Part shown: one piece after another, positions 60,872 through 64,000 of the stretch
Layout: every line of letters starts with the position of its first letter
Numbering within the stretch: position 1 is the stretch's first letter
Source: JABDIP01 sp965250245
GTDB taxonomy: Bacteria; Pseudomonadota; Alphaproteobacteria; DSM-16000; Inquilinaceae
Length of the DNA: 64,000 nt
Direction: 5' to 3'
Assembly (NCBI GenBank): GCA_965250245.1
Contig: OZ252296.1
Coordinates: 3,286,001 to 3,350,000 of the forward strand
The notes under the pieces: model-generated
Databases searched by the model: none
Told to the model about the DNA's origin: nothing
What the model saw: only the letters and a program-made list of their open reading frames with translations
Translations under genes and position numbers: made by a program

Positions 60872-61966
60872 ATGCGACTTTCGGCAACCCTCTCCGCCTA
60901 TATCGCCCGCCAGTTCCTGATGTGGTTCTTCAGCTTCCTGCTGATCATCACCGCGATCATCATGCTGTTCGACTTCATCGAGCTGGTGCGGCGCGGCTCG
61001 ACGAAGCCCGATGTCACCATGCTTCTGACCCTGCGCATGGCGGTCATGAAGGTGCCCGAGGTGCTGCAGGAACTGTTCCATTTCATCGTCCTGTTCAGCG
61101 CCATGTTCACCTTCTGGCGCCTGACCCGTAGCCAGGAACTGGTGATCGCGCGGGCGGCCGGCGTGTCGGCCTGGCAGTTCATGCTGCCGGTGCTGGCCGC
61201 CGCCGTGCTGATCGGGATCGGCAATGTCGGCCTGCTCAACCCGATCGGCGCGGCGATGTTCTCCAAGTTCGAGGAGCTGGAGAACCGCTTCCTGCGCGGC
61301 CGGCCGAACCTGCTGAAGGTGTCGCGCAGCGGGCTCTGGCTGCGCCAGCGCGACGAGTCCGGCATCTCCGTCATCTTCGCCAACAGCGTCAACCCGGCGG
61401 AGATCGAGCTGCTGGACGTGATCATTTTCCTCTACGACGAGGACGACGCCTATCGCGGCCGCATCGATGCGGACTCCGCCGCCCTGATCCCGGGCTTCTG
61501 GGACGTGCGGGAGGCCCGCATTACCATCGGCGACACGGTCGGAGAGCCGCTCAGCGTCTATCGGCTCAAGACCGACCTGACGGCGGAGAAGATCCAGGAG
61601 AGCTTCGCGTCGCCGGAGACCCTGTCGTTCTGGGATCTTCCGGGGTTCATCCGGACGTTGGAATCCACCGGCTTCTCCGCGCTGAGCCATCGCATGTACT
61701 ATCTGCGCCTGCTGGCCCAGCCGCTGCTGCTGGCCTCGATGGTCCTGTTCGCCGCCGCCTTTTCCCTGCGCCAGACCCGACGCAGCGGCACGGCAGTGAT
61801 GATCCTGGCCGGGATCCTCACCGGCTTCCTCCTCTTCATCCTCAACGACGTGGTGATCGCGCTCGGCCTCACCGAGGCGGTGCCGGCCATGCTCGCGGCC
61901 TGGTCTCCGGCCTGCATCGCGTTGCTGATCGGCACCGGGACCCTGCTGCACCTGGAGGATGGGTGA
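60872..61966 (+). CDS. lptG: LPS export permease LptG
   Basis: A 364-residue partner of LptF with the same fold. SAYIARQFLMWFFSFLLIIT begins it, with MKVPEVLQELFHFIVLFSAM, LTRSQELVIARAAGVSAWQF, a periplasmic domain and three final spans (GTAVMILAGILTGFLLFILN). Length and spacing to lptF suggest an operon. It is followed by surA after 84 bases; no lptD lies between. Confidence 0.95.
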   Translation: MRLSATLSAYIARQFLMWFFSFLLIITAIIMLFDFIELVRRGSTKPDVTMLLTLRMAVMKVPEVLQELFHFIVLFSAMFTFWRLTRSQELVIARAAGVSAWQFMLPVLAAAVLIGIGNVGLLNPIGAAMFSKFEELENRFLRGRPNLLKVSRSGLWLRQRDESGISVIFANSVNPAEIELLDVIIFLYDEDDAYRGRIDADSAALIPGFWDVREARITIGDTVGEPLSVYRLKTDLTAEKIQESFASPETLSFWDLPGFIRTLESTGFSALSHRMYYLRLLAQPLLLASMVLFAAAFSLRQTRRSGTAVMILAGILTGFLLFILNDVVIALGLTEAVPAMLAAWSPACIALLIGTGTLLHLEDG

Positions 61967-62050
61967 CCGATTCTGGCACTCGGGGGGCTGCAGTGCTATG
62001 TCCTGCACCTGACCAATTTGGAAACGATAAGATCGTATTTTGAACCGATC

Positions 62051-63322
62051 ATGAAACGCCGCGCCCTCTTGCTCCTGCCGTCCGTCGTGGCGGCTGTGTT
62101 GATCGCCCTCGCGCCGGCCCGGGCGCAGCAGGTGATCGAGCGCATCGCCGCCGTCGTGAACGACGAGGTCATCTCGACATCCGACATCCAGGCACGGCTC
62201 CGGCTGGATCTGCTTGCCGCCGGGCTGGAGCCCACGGCGCAGAACCAGCAGCGGCTGATGCCGGGTGTGCTGCGCACCCTGATCAACGAGCGCATTCAGC
62301 TCCAGGAGGCGAGCCGCTTCAGCGTCGAGGTCGACGAGTCCGACCTGGAGGAGGCGCTGGGCAACATCGCCGGCCAGAACGGGCTGAGCGCCGACGCCAT
62401 GCGGACGATGCTGGCGCAGAACGGCATCCCGATCTCCACCCTGGAAGAGCGCCTGCGCAGCAACATCGCCTGGACCCGGCTGACCCAGCGCCGCTTTGCC
62501 CCGCGCATCGATATCGGCGACGAGGAGGTCGAGGAGGTCATCGACCGCTACCGATCCAACCAGGGGCTTCCGGAATACCTCCTCGGCGAGATCTTCCTGG
62601 CGGTCGACTCACCGGAAGAGGACCGCCAGGTCCGGCAGCTGGCCGAGCAGCTCGCGGCCGAGATCCAGGGGGGCGCACCGTTCCCCCGGGTGGCCCGACA
62701 GTTCAGCCAGTCCGGCGGCGCGGCCAGCGGCGGCGACATGGGCTGGGTGGTGCAGGGCCAGCTCGAGCCGGCCCTCGATACGGTGCTGGCGCAGATGCAG
62801 CCGGGCCAGCTCTCGCTGCCGATCCGTTCGCAGACCGGCTACCACATCCTGGTGATGCGCGATCGCCGCCGTGTGGCCGAGGCATCGCCGGATGACGTCG
62901 TGGCGAGCCTGCAGCGGCTGGCCCTGGCGATTCCGCCCGGCGCGTCGGCCAGCGAGCAGCAGCGCATCATCGAGGCGGCCGAGGACGCCAGCCGGACCAT
63001 CCGCAGCTGCGAGGCCTTGGCGGAGCGGGCGCGGGAACTGGGCGCCGGCGACCTGGTCGAGGCCGGGCGCGGGCCGATCGGCCAGCTGCCGCCGGCGATC
63101 CGGGCGGAAGTCGGGGGCCTGCCGGACGGTGTGCCGTCCCGGGTGATCCGCCTGCCCGACGGGGTGGTGGTCTTCATGCTCTGCGACCGCGACCTCTCCG
63201 GATCCGGCCTTCCCAGCCGGGAGGAGATCGTCGACAGCCTGGCCCGCGACCGGCTCAACCTGATGCGGCGGCGGTATCTGCGCGATCTGCGCAACGCCGC
63301 CTATATCGAATTGCGGGTGTGA
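62051..63322 (+). CDS. surA: SurA-type periplasmic chaperone and prolyl isomerase
   Basis: A 423-residue protein with a signal peptide (LLLLPSVVAAVLIALAPARAQ). The SurA N-terminal chaperone domain starts with RIAAVVNDEVISTSDIQARL, and PGVLRTLINERIQLQEA continues it. One PPIC domain is near the middle (EYLLGEIFLAVDSPEEDR, ARQFSQSGGAASGGDMGWV, LSLPIRSQTGYHILVMRDRR). The ATG at 62051 precedes the signal; a TTG at 62018 is in frame but less likely. It helps outer-membrane protein folding. Co-directional with lptFG and pdxA. Confidence 0.93.
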   Translation: MKRRALLLLPSVVAAVLIALAPARAQQVIERIAAVVNDEVISTSDIQARLRLDLLAAGLEPTAQNQQRLMPGVLRTLINERIQLQEASRFSVEVDESDLEEALGNIAGQNGLSADAMRTMLAQNGIPISTLEERLRSNIAWTRLTQRRFAPRIDIGDEEVEEVIDRYRSNQGLPEYLLGEIFLAVDSPEEDRQVRQLAEQLAAEIQGGAPFPRVARQFSQSGGAASGGDMGWVVQGQLEPALDTVLAQMQPGQLSLPIRSQTGYHILVMRDRRRVAEASPDDVVASLQRLALAIPPGASASEQQRIIEAAEDASRTIRSCEALAERARELGAGDLVEAGRGPIGQLPPAIRAEVGGLPDGVPSRVIRLPDGVVVFMLCDRDLSGSGLPSREEIVDSLARDRLNLMRRRYLRDLRNAAYIELRV

Positions 63323-63324
63323 CC

Positions 63325-64000
63325 ATGGGCCCCCGGCCGCCACTGGCCGTCACCATGGGCGAGCCGGCGGGGATCGGCGGCGAGATCGCCCTGGCGGCCT
63401 GGTCGGCGCGCAACGCCCAGGCGGTGCCCACCTTCTTCCTGTTCGACGATCCGCCGCGCCTGGAGGCGCTGGCGAAGCATCTGGAATGGGATGTCCGCAT
63501 CCAGCCGATCAAGAGCCCGGAGGAGGCCCACAAGGTCTTTCCGGAGGCAGTGCCGGTGCTGCCGATCCGCCTGCCCGCGCCGGTGACGCCGGGCCGGGTC
63601 GACGGGGCGAACAGCGCCCGGGTGGTGGATTCGATCCGCGAGGCGGTTACCATCGTCCAGGCCGGCGAGGCCCGCGCCCTGGTGACCAACCCGATCAAGA
63701 AGAGCACCCTGTACGAGGCCGGCTTCACCCATCCGGGCCACACCGAGTTCCTCGCCACACTGGCCGGCAGCCGCATCGCCCCGGTGATGATGCTGGCCTG
63801 TCCCGAGCTGCGGGTCGTGCCGGTGACCGTGCACCTGCCGCTGCGCGACGCGGTGGCGGCGCTGAGGACCGACGACATCGTGCATTGCGCCACGGTCACC
63901 GCCGACGCGCTGCGCAAGGATTTCGGCATCGCCCCGCCGCGGCTCTCGGTGGCCGGGCTCAACCCCCATGCCGGCGAGGAGGGCTCGCTGGGCCATGAAG
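63325..64000 (+). CDS. pdxA: 4-hydroxythreonine-4-phosphate dehydrogenase, 5' part
   Basis: 225 residues are visible before the window ends. PLAVTMGEPAGIGGEIALAA is the PdxA N-terminus, ALVTNPIKKSTLYEAGFTHPGHTEFLA holds metal-binding His and active Lys residues (in two parts: ALVTNPIKKSTL and FTHPGHTEFLA), and LSVAGLNPHAGEEG is the next conserved part. It makes a step in pyridoxal phosphate synthesis. The ATG at 63325 is 2 bases past the surA stop. The gene runs off the end. Confidence 0.96.
   Translation, partial: MGPRPPLAVTMGEPAGIGGEIALAAWSARNAQAVPTFFLFDDPPRLEALAKHLEWDVRIQPIKSPEEAHKVFPEAVPVLPIRLPAPVTPGRVDGANSARVVDSIREAVTIVQAGEARALVTNPIKKSTLYEAGFTHPGHTEFLATLAGSRIAPVMMLACPELRVVPVTVHLPLRDAVAALRTDDIVHCATVTADALRKDFGIAPPRLSVAGLNPHAGEEGSLGHE

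Overview
The window is 64 kb of a GC-rich (roughly two-thirds G+C by eye), gene-dense chromosome from an alphaproteobacterium. The lineage call rests on several markers together: the divK-pleD pair, an HdaA-type DnaA paralogue, EipB (DUF1849), a DUF2066 protein, a 50-residue aa3-oxidase subunit IV-like protein, a DinB with an N-terminal CxxC pair, and gene orders such as pyrB-pyrC-plsY-dprA-topA-rnr and purN-purM/DUF2066/permease/hdaA/ppk/ppx/rnd. A member or relative of Rhodospirillales is my best guess, by inference. No tRNA, rRNA, CRISPR array, IS element or prophage was seen.

Layout. 1-2745: the end of a class III CoA-transferase and an alanine-repeat membrane-anchored protein of unknown function. 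2829-16501: housekeeping block with cardiolipin synthase, pyrimidine synthesis (pyrB and a dihydroorotase homologue lacking its HxH metal motif), plsY, dprA, topA, rnr, a lipoprotein C-terminal protease and rpmG with a clear promoter and terminator. 16578-22997: proline iminopeptidase, then signalling and stress genes: pleD (broken by a one-base insertion), divK, dinB, eipB and a GGDEF protein. 23007-24806: aspS. 25077-34341: an accessory segment between aspS and rnd. It holds a hybrid histidine kinase and a candidate organic-anion utilisation locus (DASS transporter, DUF3604-like metallohydrolase, orphan PhnD-like binding protein, divergent cytosolic binding-protein-like gene). AT-rich intergenic regions there carry strong dyads.

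34425-46764: rnd, a degenerate OmpA-like protein, a DMP19-like protein, ppk-ppx, sixA, hdaA-permease, DUF2066, purM-purN and the small oxidase subunit. 46891-50334: ndk, a single-chain UPF0175-like/PIN (DUF3368-like) fusion resembling a fused toxin-antitoxin pair, and an ABC-F ATPase.

50335-54943: the most interesting region. A 590-base low-GC intergenic stretch precedes an orphan LuxR-type regulator whose receiver lacks the phospho-acceptor Asp. Next come a small secreted protein on the other strand, a CsgG-family lipoprotein, a 428-residue secreted repeat protein with curlin-like Q-x-N motifs, and a 124-residue secreted protein. Three about 21-bp direct repeats spaced 42-43 bp apart lie upstream of the csgG-like gene. 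I read this as a CsgG-dependent surface-fibre or adhesin system with its own CsgD-like regulator, related in architecture to curli and to the Caulobacter holdfast anchor Hfa.

54944-64000: a peptidoglycan-binding-domain protein, a GNAT, pepA-holC-lysE, and lptF-lptG-surA-pdxA (pdxA cut by the window edge). lptD is absent from the place between lptG and surA where it is commonly found. Six long palindromic elements of five families are scattered through intergenic spaces.
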